Part shown: piece by piece, positions 43,152 to 53,794 of the stretch
How positions within the stretch are numbered: position 1 is the stretch's first letter
How the letters are laid out: each line of letters begins with the position of its first letter
Assembly (NCBI GenBank): GCA_949128115.1
Contig: OX421964.1
Span: forward strand, 13,292,892 to 13,356,891
Length of the DNA: 64,000 nt
Source of the DNA: Anaspis maculata
Lineage: Eukaryota; Arthropoda; Insecta; Coleoptera; Scraptiidae
Direction: 5' to 3'
Translations under genes and position numbers: made by a program
Notes under the pieces: generated by a model
Told to the model about the DNA's origin: nothing
Databases searched by the model: none
Seen by the model: only the letters and a program-made list of their open reading frames with translations

Positions 43152-43440
43152 TTCCTTGTATATGGGTCGATAGTTACCCGGATCACTGACATTACCCTTG
43201 TTCTTGAAAACGGGTATTACTAGAACTCTTTTCAAACAGTCTGGAAAAGTAGCGGATGTCCGAATGTTGAGTATGCATAAATTAATCAGCTTGGTCAGTG
43301 GGACTATAACAAGATCAGCAATACCCTTCAGGAGTTGAACACTCAGCTCAAAAACATCTCTGGACCTGCTATTCTTCAAACTGAAGACAATATCTCGAAC
43401 CGAGGTACAAGATACCTCCTCCTCCTCAAACCTTAAATAT
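43152..43440 (-). pseudogene. Jockey/CR1-like LINE reverse transcriptase, N-terminal fragment
   Basis: Minus strand from about 43400: LKNSRSRDVFELSVQLLKGI, VPLTKLINLCI, FPDCLKRVLVIPVFKNKGN, then DPGNYRPI. These are the fingers landmarks of jockey-superfamily LINEs (LK..KS.D...L...L....PL..L.N.......FP...K...V.P..K.G...D..NYRPI). The catalytic palm is missing: the frame ends near E3. It probably belongs with the upstream fragment at 44419-44616. Confidence 0.75.
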
Positions 43441-43452
43441 CTTATCCGACGC

Positions 43453-44230
43453 CAGTGGCGGACTAAGGGAATTTGGGGGCCCTGGGCGGAATTGTGAGAT
43501 GGGGCCTCTAAGGAGTAAAAGTTGAGAAAATGAAGGAGGGCCGGCAGACTTTTTGGCCCGCCCTGCCCTGCCGTGATTAAGCAAAAGCCCAAGAAACAAA
43601 AAAATGATTTGTTAATTTGACTATAAATCACAGTGGCGCAGTCAGAGTTTGAGGGTGAAGGCAACGACGGAGGTGCAAGTCGACATGAGGTAGCCCCGCA
43701 GGCGAAATTTTCTGCTCATAATAATAATAATGCTGATGATAATCGGTATATTTCATGCGTTCTGCGATTTCGGTTATTGACGTTCGTATATAACGTATAA
43801 CGTATTCACCAAAATTACTTGATAATCAAACTTTCTTTCCTGAAAAATTTTGCGCTTCTTGAAAATTTTTGACAGAAATTTTTTCTCTATCGGTTTAGTG
43901 TAGAATGGAATGCCGTGGGCGCTTGGGAGGTAGGGGAAAGGGGTCATTCGCCCACTCTCGCCCCCTTTGGCTCTGCCACTGACCATCAGCACCTACAAGA
44001 GGATTTTTTTTGTTCCAGCTTTGGATGTTGGATTGGATTTGGACCGTTGACTCAATGCCAAAATCTACTCGTTTATACAAAATCAGGCAAATATGAATTC
44101 CTACTACCTGCATGGCGCAGGCAAGATAATTTTGTTGTTTTGTCCCTCCCCTCTTATGAAAAAAAAATCAAAATTCCGAGGGCTTGAGGCCCCTGTCACT
44201 ATGATATCGGGAGCCGGGGCCTCTGAAGCC
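43453..44230. mobile_element. hAT-like insertions in the LINE
   Basis: CAGTGGCGGACTAAGGG at 43453, and a 351-bp candidate MITE 43631-43981 (CAGTGGCGCAGTCAG ... GGCTCTGCCACTG). CAGTGGC ends are common in hAT MITEs, but I could not find matching 8-bp duplications, so boundaries are tentative. GC-rich, non-coding. Confidence 0.4.
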
Positions 44231-44418
44231 TAAAGTGAAAATAATTCTTAGAGATTCCGTGATACAGACACACCTCTATTGCCTGTGTGTAGCCCCACAA
44301 ACCTGTTATGGAGCCTGCCAAGGTAACTTTAAAATAACAAAAAGAAAAACAATGTTACTCACCTGAATAATATTTACAAAAAATGACCATTGAGGGAAAA
44401 AATTGAGTTTTTTTGATT

Positions 44419-44616
44419 TTATCCCTTTTTTTTTGCAGTATTTTTTACAAACAAGAGGAATTGGGGGTCTGCCACTGTCCGACGCAATGTCGAGTTCAAA
44501 CGTTTGTTATCTGCCATCATATAAACAGGATCGGTCAATGTTGGAGGCAACTTCTTGAGTAATTCATCAGCTATACCAGTGAAATAGGAATTGAGTTCGT
44601 AGGGAGACACACTCAA
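44419..44616 (-). pseudogene. LINE ORF2 linker fragment upstream of the RT
   Basis: Reads SPYELNSYFTGIADELLKKL, then PPTLTDPVYMM. In jockey-type LINEs an NxYF...A..L...L segment precedes the fingers region seen at 43152-43440. The two are on the same strand in the right order, about 1 kb apart, with the hAT-like material between. Confidence 0.5.
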
Positions 44617-44792
44617 AGCATCGTTCGTGCAAGGTACATCAGCTCCTTAATTGGAGCTGTAGAGCCTCATTACAAGTTTACAAGCTGTTTTTTTCGACTG
44701 AGCTTTTCCTAGTATCTATATTTCGTGATTTGTTTCTATTCAGATTTTCATATCTTTTCAGTTCAGGCTCGCTCTTCCCTAGACGTTTCACA

Positions 44793-45518
44793 TACAGGGT
44801 TATTCAAAAGTCCGGAATAAAATTCATACTTTTTTTCCATATTTATTTCGGAAAAAACGCTTGAACCGGTCGATTTCTAAAAACGGTGAGCCGTTTTTTC
44901 ATGACACGTATCATGTTCTACCGTCAACCCCCTAACCCCAAGCCACCCTTAGTATTTTTTTTCAAATGACACCCTATGGCTTGTGGGGGCTCGTTGAAAA
45001 GCTTGTCAAAAACTCTATTCAGATCTACTACTGAAAATTAGATCCGACGCTTCACCATGAAGTTGCGAGGAACCCCAGTTTTACTTGACAGTCCGGAATA
45101 AAATTCATAATTTTTTTCTATATTTATTTCGGAAAAAAACGCTTGAACCGGTCGATTTCTGAAAACAGTAAGCCGTTTTTTCATGACACGTGTCATGTTC
45201 TACCGTCAACCCCCCAACCCCAAGCCACCATGAAGTTCCCTAAAACTTCATGGTGAAGCGTCCGATCTAATTTTCAATAGTAGATCTGAATAGAGTTTTT
45301 GACAAGTTTTCCAACGAGCCCCCACAAGCCTTAAGGTGCCATTTGAAAAAAAAAAAAACTAAAGGTGGCTTGGGGTTAGGGGGGTGACGGTAGACCATGA
45401 CACGTGTCATGAAAAAACGGCTTATCGTTTTTAAAAATCGACCTGTTTAAGCGTTTTTTCCGCAATAGATATGGAAAAAAATCATGAATTCTATTCCGGA
45501 CTTTTGAATAACCCTGTA
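44793..45518. mobile_element. TACAGGGTTATTC foldback, copy F1 (726 bp)
   Basis: TACAGGGTTATTCAAAAGTC at 44793 and its complement ending at 45518. Within the left arm the block 'agtccggaataaaattcata...aaccccaagccacc' occurs twice in direct order. 'tgacacgtgtca' palindromes sit in each arm. Same family as 62255-63161. Confidence 0.82.
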
Positions 45519-46121
45519 TAAGTTTCCCAAAAAATCATTTCTGCTACAGTAGAGCGTTCAATAAAATAAAAGTTACGGAAAGATTGTTGAGCTTTGAAAC
45601 TTTGATTCATACTGACTTATGCGCACTTTCATACTCCACTTACACCTTGAGAGTTGCGGTAATCAAATTGTTTGAAAAACAGCTCGCTCAAGTACTCGTA
45701 TTTTTTTATAACATTGCAAGCTTCCTGTAGATCGAAGCTTTCTCTAGTGGAAATTCATATTTCCTTACCAAACTTACCGTATATTTATCTTGTTTCGAAG
45801 TTCACTATTTACTTGGAGTTTCAGAATTCTTGTGTCAGCACTTCTGCAGTGAATTTTGAGCTTTTTTTTGAAAACTGCAGTCACAGTTGACATTTTTCAG
45901 AAAAAAAAAGATATAAATTTCCAACTTCAGAGCTTTTTTGTGAAAATAAAATAGATTTCACTGATGCAAAGCTCTTGAAACAAGCTGTTGCGATCTAAAG
46001 CTATCTGTGTTGGTGCTTCCTGAAGTATATGAATCGGGCTTCAAAACTACGATCTTTCACAGCTTCTTAAGCCTACTTGATTCGATCCAGAGTTCATTTA
46101 GCTGTTGACTGAAAACTCTAC
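45519..46121. other. Non-coding, no feature recognised
   Basis: AT-rich. No gene or repeat boundary recognised. Confidence 0.4.
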
Positions 46122-47377
46122 TTAGTCCAGGAGCATATGTAAATAAAAACCATTCCGTGGGATTTTGAATGAAAGAGCATAGCGACCATGTGGAATACAT
46201 TTCTTGAATGGGCAGCAATCACACCTCACCGGGTGTTTTGCTTGAATTTCTTGCAGGGGATTTATACAGGGTGAAACAGGAGAAAAAAGAAAAAAAATAT
46301 ATTCCGTGAACTATTTATAAAAGGTGGAGGGTAGAAGTCACCAGGTGGATGCCTGACTTGATGCTTTTAAAGGTTTTGCTTGAAAAATTGACATTCGTGG
46401 TAAATAGAGTGACAAACAAAAAAACTTGAAAATTAAATTTATTATTTTGAAAAAATCATCGTCAGAAAACCGAAACCGTGTCGGATTTGAAAATGGACCT
46501 ACACGACGCTCAATGCAATCTACTTCCGATATCAGATAAATTTTTTTGGAAAAAGTCAGTTCTCCACTAGAAAATGAACAGATGAGTTGAGTCCTTCACC
46601 AAACACGGGTCGTCCTGGTCAAAATCCAAACGAGCGGCCGTCTCCGGTGGTAACGTCCAGGAAAAGATTTAAAAACCCGTAATGTCCAAGTGGGGAATTG
46701 GTGGAAAGCTGCAACTGCGGGTTTGGTTTGATTCTTTTGTTTTGTTGCTTCCTATCAAATTTGGCTCCAATCCATCGGATAGATATTGGATAATTAAATG
46801 GCAAAGTTTTTTAGATAAGATCGCGAAGCTGTGTGTATCTGTGTCTGATCTCTTCCACAATAACAGCCGCAACGTTGATTTGATCGACTTGAAATTCGAT
46901 ATGCGGACATGATTTTGCCGTCGAATGAGTCTGTTACATTTTGGTTGTCATCAGTCAAACGGAAATGTCACCATCAAAAATGACAAAAAGCATATGTCAT
47001 GAAACTTGACTCGCAATATGTCTTTTGAAAGCCCTTGAAAAACTGTATTCAAAATTGTTGAAAGTATTGCTCCGCATGGCATCTGTCAAATATTGAAAAA
47101 TGTCAAAGTTCAAAGCTTTGTTATTTATTTCTTCAAAATTTATTTGATGGATTGGGATCAAATTCGGCCGAAATCAACACAACAACAGAATCAAATTATG
47201 TATGCAGTTTAAGCTTTCCACCTTTCCCCAGTCTGGAGCTACGAATTTTTATTAATTTTTTCTGTTTCACCCTGTATAAATTTCCTGCAAAAAAATCAAG
47301 CAAAACACCCGGTCAGGTGTGATTGCTGGCCATCTAAGGAAAAATCCCACGGGATTACGTAAGCTCCTGGACTAACT
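46122..47377. mobile_element. Concentric foldback pair (outer 46122-47377, inner 46265-47276)
   Basis: The inner element has TACAGGGTGAAACAG and CTGTTTCACCCTGTA ends. Outside it, mirror symmetry continues through 'caatcacacctcaccgggtg', 'ccgtgggattt' and 'ttagtccaggagc', to 46122 and 47377. Its right half matches the repeat at 22025-22455. Non-coding. Confidence 0.78.
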
Positions 47378-47399
47378 TTGAAGCTTGAGGCAAAGTTTT

Positions 47400-47752
47400 G
47401 AAAGCTTGAAAACTCATATTTTCTTATCGCATGAAAGACACTGTTCATTGAAGCCTTAAAGTTGTTCAGAGTAACTTAGTTTTTTTCCGAATTGCAGATT
47501 TCAGCCAAAATGTTCTGTACCGTAGCCTCGATTTTTCTCATTAGAACATTCTCAACCTGAATCTTGTTCATAATAGCCTTGATTTCGTTCAAAGAATCCT
47601 GGATGAATGTGTTCATTGTAGCCTCGGATTCGCTTGTCACATCCCAAACCTTGTTCATTGTAGCCTTAATGTTACTCCGATTTTTTCCTATCGTAGCTAA
47701 AATTTCGTTTACCGTAGCTATGGGTTTGTTTATTGCAGCCTAAATTTTGTTC
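47400..47752 (-). repeat. 30-bp-period satellite, segment left of LTR-type copy 2
   Basis: Minus strand has repeated ATGAACAA(A/G)(A/G)T..AGGCTAC blocks, the same family as 53795-56206 but in opposite orientation. The array is cut by LTR-type copy 2 and resumes at 50928. Confidence 0.7.
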
Positions 47753-48486
47753 ATAGTGAAACGACCCCAGCTATCGTCTTGTACCCCTGAATGGGTAGGC
47801 AACCCATTATACTGGCATTTAATTCAACTTATTTGAATTAAATCACTTTTCCCGCTTTTGGAACCGCTTGGCCGATGATCATCTAGTATCAGGACGACAT
47901 CCCGTTGTGCCTCTCTTCTTGTTGTTCGATTATAGAGCTCTCGAGATTGTTGAGATAGGTCTGACTACGAGTTTGAACGCAATAAGACACAGTATAAAAT
48001 TTTAACATAACATCAATCTATTGACTTCTATGTACAATTCAAAATGTTTAAATAATGGCTCGCTCCTATACCTAGTCCTACCTTCACATCGCAGGCTGAA
48101 TTATCTAGAAGATCTAACCTATTCCCGAAGAGATAACTTTCCCCTAATTATTTCAGACGTCCCAACACCCCAACCTTCCGACGAACACCTGACTCTACAC
48201 CTTGACCGACATTTAATTCTGACTGGTTTTCGCGGTTCAAAGTTCTTTTTGTGATTAAATCAGATCCAACATTTATGTTAGTGTTAGAGGTTATGTTAGG
48301 GTTAGGCCCGGCTTCTAGACACTAAAAAGAGGAGAGTGACTTCGACCACGAGTGCTATCCAAGATTTGTGGGCTGGTGTGTGTATGGTAGCCCACCTTAT
48401 TGTGGCATTCTTTTCAAAGGCTGTTGCTTCTTTTTGGGCCATGGTCTCTTTTGCCCGTTTGGAAAGGATTGGATATGGCTGCCTTT

Positions 48487-49740
48487 ATAATAATAATAAT
48501 AATAGGTATTTATTCATCTTTGATGCATGTGTACATTGAAAACAAATGTGATGCACTGTAGACTTGTCCCTAACAATAAATTAAATAACAAAAAAGCATA
48601 GACAGAAGAAAAAAAAAATAATAAGAAAAAAGAACAGATAACAGCAATAACAATAACAACAGTAGATATCAGATCCAGGTACGTGGTAAGGTTAAAAATA
48701 TCATTTATTCGGTCAATGCCTGATCTTATTCAACATTAAAAATTCTTCCGTTGTATAAAATGCATTTTCCATGAGAAACCGGCTCAAAACTCTCTTGAAA
48801 CTGACGAGTGTTTTGATCTCCCCGAACAGCTCTAAACTTTTATTATAGAATTTTATTCCCTGGTATTCTTGAGAGTTTTGTGCCACCTGCAATCTAGAGA
48901 AGGGTTGGCGTATCTGGTTACATTTTCTAGTGTCGTGATGATGCATAGACCTATTTGATTTGAACTTGTGCTCATTAGCTTTAATGTACGTGGCTGTTTG
49001 CAAAATATATAAAGATGGTAGGGTCAGAATGTGATACTGTTTAAACAGTTCCCTGCAAGATGTCAAAGGACCCACACCCGCCACACACCTCAAAACTTTC
49101 TTTTGAACGACAAAGACTTCCCTCATATGTGCCGATGATCCCCAAAAAGACAAACCGTAGTCCAGAATTGGCTGGACCAAGCCGAAGTATGTCATTCTCA
49201 AGATTGCGTCCGAGACTGTGCCTCTGAGTTGGCGCAGGAGAAAAAGCGTGCCGCTGAGTCTACCCGCGACCACTTCCACGTGCTTTGTCCACGTTAATTT
49301 TTTGTCTATATGCAGGCCCAGAAATTTAATTGACCTAGCTTTTGCAATTGATTTTGATTCAAGCTTTATGAGGTAGCTAGAGTCGCGTAAAACGTTTTTA
49401 GGTATGAATTCCATGTAGAACGACTTGTCAGTATTCAAAGTTAGGCTGTTTTGTAAACACCACTGTGTCAGTTCATCGCAGGCCAGGCTCGCTTTAGACA
49501 AAGTTCGAGAAAGGCTGTCCTCAGTTATTAAAAAAGTCGTATCGTCGGCATAAATCACGGTCTCAGAGGAGGACCCGCACTTGGTGATGAGGTCATTTAT
49601 AAAAATAATAAATAGAGTCGGACTTAAAATCGATCCTTGGGGTACACCGACGTTTGCAGTGTTAGGTCGTGACCTCGCGCCCGCTATGAAGACGGACTGC
49701 GTCCTATCCCGCAAAAATGATTTCACCCACTCGTTTGCAA
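48487..49740 (-). mobile_element. 5'-truncated Jockey/CR1-like LINE
   Basis: The 3' end on the minus strand is a short (ATT)n run at 48487-48505. The 5' end is cut in the middle of the reverse transcriptase at about 49,740, fused to the LTR-type element at 'actcgtcgagg'. No target duplication is visible, and the host element lacks about 970 bp here, so the insertion may have come with a deletion. Confidence 0.8.
48713..49726 (-). CDS. LINE reverse transcriptase, C-terminal 337 codons
   Basis: An uninterrupted frame with the RT palm: NVGVPQGSILSPTLFIIFIN at about residues 25-44, the active site TVIYADDTTFL near residue 60, SLTLNTDKS, then FLGLHIDKKLTWTKHV, the usual LINE sequence after the active site. 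The tail (AILRMTYFGLVQPILDYGLS, WGSS, then LRCVAGV...CRELF...L.L.SLYI) is the C-terminal region of jockey/CR1-type enzymes. It would prime cDNA synthesis at nicked target DNA in an intact element. N-terminal endonuclease and RT fingers are missing, so this copy cannot move. The intact frame suggests recent insertion. The first codon listed is not a natural start. Confidence 0.9.
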   Translation of the reverse strand: MKSFLRDRTQSVFIAGARSRPNTANVGVPQGSILSPTLFIIFINDLITKCGSSSETVIYADDTTFLITEDSLSRTLSKASLACDELTQWCLQNSLTLNTDKSFYMEFIPKNVLRDSSYLIKLESKSIAKARSIKFLGLHIDKKLTWTKHVEVVAGRLSGTLFLLRQLRGTVSDAILRMTYFGLVQPILDYGLSFWGSSAHMREVFVVQKKVLRCVAGVGPLTSCRELFKQYHILTLPSLYILQTATYIKANEHKFKSNRSMHHHDTRKCNQIRQPFSRLQVAQNSQEYQGIKFYNKSLELFGEIKTLVSFKRVLSRFLMENAFYTTEEFLMLNKIRH

Positions 49741-49744
49741 CTCG

Positions 49745-50370
49745 TCGAGGTCATCACTCCGCCACACGAGATACCGAAACGAGAGGCCTCATTTCTATCG
49801 GGCCTGGTTCATTTAGGGGCTTCAACTCGACATCCTCGAGGTGGGCTAAAACTCATCGTCGAGGGAACGCGGCTCAGCATCCTGGAGGGGGTTCGAAACA
49901 CTTCGTCAACGGGTCTCAACTCTACGACTTGGAGAAGGGTCAAAACTCAACACCGGAAGGGCCTTGGCACATCGACCTGGGTGGAACTTGTCGTCGGAGG
50001 GCTCTGTCTCGACACCTGGAGGCGGATCAAGACTCAACGTCCAAGGGCTCTGACACGACATCCTAAAGACGGGTTGCAACTCAACGGGGGAAGCAACTCA
50101 TCAGTCTCTCGGAGGGTCAAAACTCAACCTGGAGGGTTCTCGACTCAGCGTGCCCCCAAGGGGACCAAAACACGTCTCCGAAGGGTTCCAACTCGACTTG
50201 CTCCAGGGGGCCTTTGAGACACATCAGCCGGGGAATCGACTCGTCATTTTCCAAGTGGGCTGGGGCTCATCATTGGGGCTTCGACGCTTCGGCCTCTAGG
50301 AGGGTCGCGACGCAACATAAACGGGTTCTAACTCAGCTTCCTCGAAGGGGACTAAAAACTCTTCGCTAAC
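49745..50370 (+). repeat. Degenerate ~30-35-bp periodic stretch in LTR-type copy 2
   Basis: Counterpart of 14612-14718 plus 17500-17935, uninterrupted here. Copies align at the same phase, so the periodicity predates both insertions. Confidence 0.55.
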
Positions 50371-50927
50371 AGGCCCGCAGAAGCACTCGGCAGCGGACGC
50401 GACAAGTCGGGAGCGGGCGGCAGCCCAGGAGGATTGGTTCGGGTACCACAGTCAATCTCCGGCGATATCCTCCATTCCCAGCAATTCGGAATATTTTAAT
50501 GCATCCAAAACGATCGCGAATGGGGTATAGACAGCTCAGGTAATCTGAGAAGCCGCTGGAATGTGACCGGCGGTGCTAACACGTGTGAATCGGATGGTGG
50601 CGGGCGGCGGGCGGTAGCACGGCGCGTCAACACAGCAGGAGTACGGCAGCAACTAGCTGGGTCAAAGTGCGGGTGCTTTACTTCATATGCACCAATTCAC
50701 CATTCCATCGGACGTCGAGCAGGAACGGTTATTGAATTGTCGATGAGGAGCAAATAAATTATGTTGTAGAGCTTTGCGGGATTTACACGAATGAATTGAA
50801 TAACTAGCGACATCTTTGATTGATGCCTTGACTCTGAATATTCACATTCTCATACCTCGATTTCACGGCTTTGAATTATTTTCCTCCGGATTATTTTCGG
50901 CCCGCCAAATGCGGGTGGCTTCAATAG

Positions 50928-51110
50928 TAGCTCCGATTTGGTTCAAGAAAGCCTGTTCTATTGTATTGTAGCCTCGGGTTTTCCAACCGAATCCTAGACA
51001 CTGTTCATTGTAGCTTGTAGGCTGTAGGTTAGCATTGTAGCTGACCTCAATGTTGTTCATAGCGATCTCTATTTCTTCTGATTGCAGCCTACATTTTGCT
51101 ACCCGTCACT
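50928..51110 (-). repeat. 30-bp-period satellite, segment right of LTR-type copy 2
   Basis: Continuation of 47400-47752. The block 'caatgttgttcatagcgatctctatttcttctgattgcagcc' is the complement of a block at about 54,290-54,340 in the 54-kb array. Confidence 0.7.
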
Positions 51111-52102
51111 GTAGCGTTGTGTTTATCAATTTGTGATGTTAATAGATTCAGAAAGATATTTTCACGAGGTGGAATTGTAAAAAAAGTAACATTTCATATG
51201 GGAAAACTGCAGGTTTGTCGCCTGCGTGCTTATCGAAGTCTCCAAAGCTGCGATAATCTCACGCCGCGCAAGCAAGTCTAGACGCGCTAGGGCAAAACTC
51301 AGGAAACACCTATAGGAAAAACACAATGTAATTGTTACGTAACCGTTTTGCTAAAAGCCATAATCAACAGATTTCTTATAGTTAGGTATATACCTCGTAT
51401 ACACCGTGAAGATCTTCCTCGGCGATGCACCTGCAACCATTTAACGGCATTTAGGTAGGCGCACTCAAGCGATAGATCATAAAGATAAAATTCATATTAT
51501 ACACAAAGAGTAGTAGATGAACCCGCCGCGATAAAAATCCTTCCGCCGATTAATTGCCCGTGGGTGGGTGGCTCTTCTTCTTCTTCTTCTTCTTCTTCTT
51601 CTCGTTCTCTATCATCATAAGATCCAAACAGGTGAGCTTGGCACGCGGAAAGCCCGACCGCGCGGGGTGTCAAGAAGCGACTCGTCGTGAGCGAGGGGCA
51701 GATCAGGAAGTGCGGGTCGCGACCTCACCGGTGAGAAGAAGAATCTCTCGCGCGCGGATTCCGATGCCGAGCCCTATATAAATATGGCTAGAACCATTGT
51801 ATACTAAAACTCAGGTTGGTTATTGGGAAAGCCGGCAACAACAACAACAACAGCACGGCTTTTTTACAGTTGCTGGTAAAGAATCGACGACGTGAAATAT
51901 TGTCGTTGCAATTTAAATATTTATGCATCAGGAGAAAGGATTGCGATTCTTGTGCAATGAGCGCCGCGGCATAACAATTCGATGTATAGGTACAAGAACT
52001 AAATTCAAAGCGCTATGTAATTGCAGACTCTACCCAAGAGCCTGAGAGCCAAGCCCTGCGAGACAAAAATGTTGCGGTTTTTTTTCAAATCGCATCAGGC
52101 CA
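51111..52102. other. Mostly unique-looking DNA with a (TTC)n run and a promoter-like site
   Basis: (TTC)n at 51571-51603. 51640-51780 is markedly GC- and CpG-rich, leading to a TATA-like site at 51775. No coding exon recognised downstream. Confidence 0.45.
51775..51784 (+). promoter_or_regulatory. TATA-box-like site TATATAAATA
   Basis: TATATAAATA directly after a CpG-rich stretch with 'ctctcgcgcgcgg'. A TCAGGT, near the insect initiator TCAKTY, starts at 51811. The 36-bp spacing is a little long. Candidate Pol II core promoter only. Confidence 0.3.
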
Positions 52103-52446
52103 GTAGGGGAACCCGGGGTGGAATGAGTCCTTCCAGAAACCCTACGAATTCATAGCATTCTTTAACAATCGGCAAACGTATGGTTTGCGAAACCGGTAGC
52201 GCAGAATAATAAATCTTGATTAGAAACAGAACCATCGATTTTCATTTCAATTGGAAATCATTGAAAATTAATTCTAGGTTCAGGAAACACTATTTTTATC
52301 TGCTGTTACATCTCGATAAAGTATTATATTCCACCAAGTGCAATTTGTAACCATTTGCAAAGTGTAACTCAGCTTAAGATTGTTCAAGGGACTCGAGGGG
52401 GTATACTGTTGTGCGTTGGTACTCCATCTTGCCCCGGATGCCCCTA
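52103..52446. mobile_element. Possible MITE with imperfect TAGGGG ends
   Basis: Left end 'AGTAGGGGAACCCGGGGTGG' and the complement of the right end, 'ATAGGGGCATCCGGGGCAAG', agree at about 15 of 20 bases. The start resembles the AGTAGGGGAA end of the element at 7893. No target duplication found. Confidence 0.4.
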
Positions 52447-53794
52447 TATGAATTATAAGACAAGGACGTCTCGAAGTGCATAAATTCCTCAAAAAGTAGC
52501 GGCTCAAGGTCGCCGGGCGCCTGATTTTCGCACATAAACAACCGATGATCTACAACACGCCGATATAAATATTTTAATCAACTCCTTGCAGATTTAATCA
52601 ACGGCTACCATCATTAAAATGTGTTAATTACTTTTTTCTTCAAGAGTGCCACACACCACATACTCCATCAAGACAACCGTTGCCGATTTATATGCATTAT
52701 TCCACATGCAATTTTTCCATTTCATCTCGATGCTCGATCGAAGATTGTGTTTCGGGGATCGGTCCAAGGATGAGCACGTATTTCTCCGGTATGGGTTTCA
52801 TCATTGAGTATAGTTATAGGTATGCGAAAGTGAAACTGCTGTTTTTAAATAAATATATAATCTGACAAAATTTATAGACCATCAAAACCAAAAAAGTGGA
52901 CGTCCAACTAAATTGGTTGTAACGTGAGTCAGTGGGCTATTATGTCATCATCACACAATAAAAATATCGCACCTTCGAGTGGAAAAACTATCGGGACGGG
53001 TGGGCTCGCGGGCTATAACGATGCACGTTGCGGGCATCAAGCGAGAATATACGCGGACAATAATATATCACGGCATGGCTAACAGTAAATCTTGTACGTT
53101 AGTCCTCGAAGGCTGGCCGGATGTCTCGGCGACGTTATATTGTTGCTCTGTTGGCTCGAAATTCAGTAACCAGTTCACCTTCGCAGAGCGGTGCGGGGAC
53201 CGACAAGAATAAAAATATGTGTAAACGAAACAATCAAGATCCGAAATGACAAATTTATGGAAGTAATAAAATGCTGGATTATCATAAACCGCTATTAAAA
53301 AAAAAAGAAGGATTTGGTTAATATACCTACATAGTGCGATACGAGGGCAGTTTTTTCCAAATAAATCTCAATAATTCCAACTTTCCTTGATAATACTTGT
53401 AATTTACGATGTTATGCTACTACTCACTAATAACTTGTCATATTACAATCCGAGAAAAAATATTATGAGAATTTCAATGAAATGGAAAACTGGACAATAT
53501 TCTATTTTTTCATAATGTAAATTCACTGGTTTGTGGAACTGGTCAGATTCAGATCAGTGAACAGTAACTCTCACAAAGAAGAACCCCAACCCACCCGTTG
53601 AAGAGAAAAGCTTTGTATTAGCCAGGAGAATGCAACTTTTCTATTGAAAGAATTGGGAAATGTCATGTGGGGCACTTATGAAAACTCAACAAGGCTCTGC
53701 TTCTGCGTATCCATCAACGCTTTTTAGTGTAAATCGAGCTCTATTTTTTTTGTGGAGGCTGATTTTCAAGTATTAGTTTCAAAGTTCCCGTTGC
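52447..53794. other. Non-coding, no feature recognised
   Basis: Looks largely single-copy at 52,500-53,250, then AT-rich. No gene recognised. Confidence 0.4.

Larger units (their letters stand above)
47757..50923. mobile_element. 2.9-kb LTR-type element, copy 2, with nested LINE
   Basis: Same TGAAACGACCCC start and GGGTGGCTTCA end as copy 1, with ATAG on each side (47753-47756 and 50924-50927). It lacks the stretch equivalent to about 13,567-14,536 of copy 1, exactly where a LINE (48487-49740) now sits. It shows the empty site of the CACAGTG foldback at 49925-49929. Polyadenylation signal at 50753-50758. Confidence 0.78.

Noticed and set aside
49581..50217. 161- and 166-codon plus-strand frames
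   Set aside because: They run across the LINE/LTR-element junction and through GC-rich periodic sequence; no recognisable domain, and not conserved as frames in copy 1.
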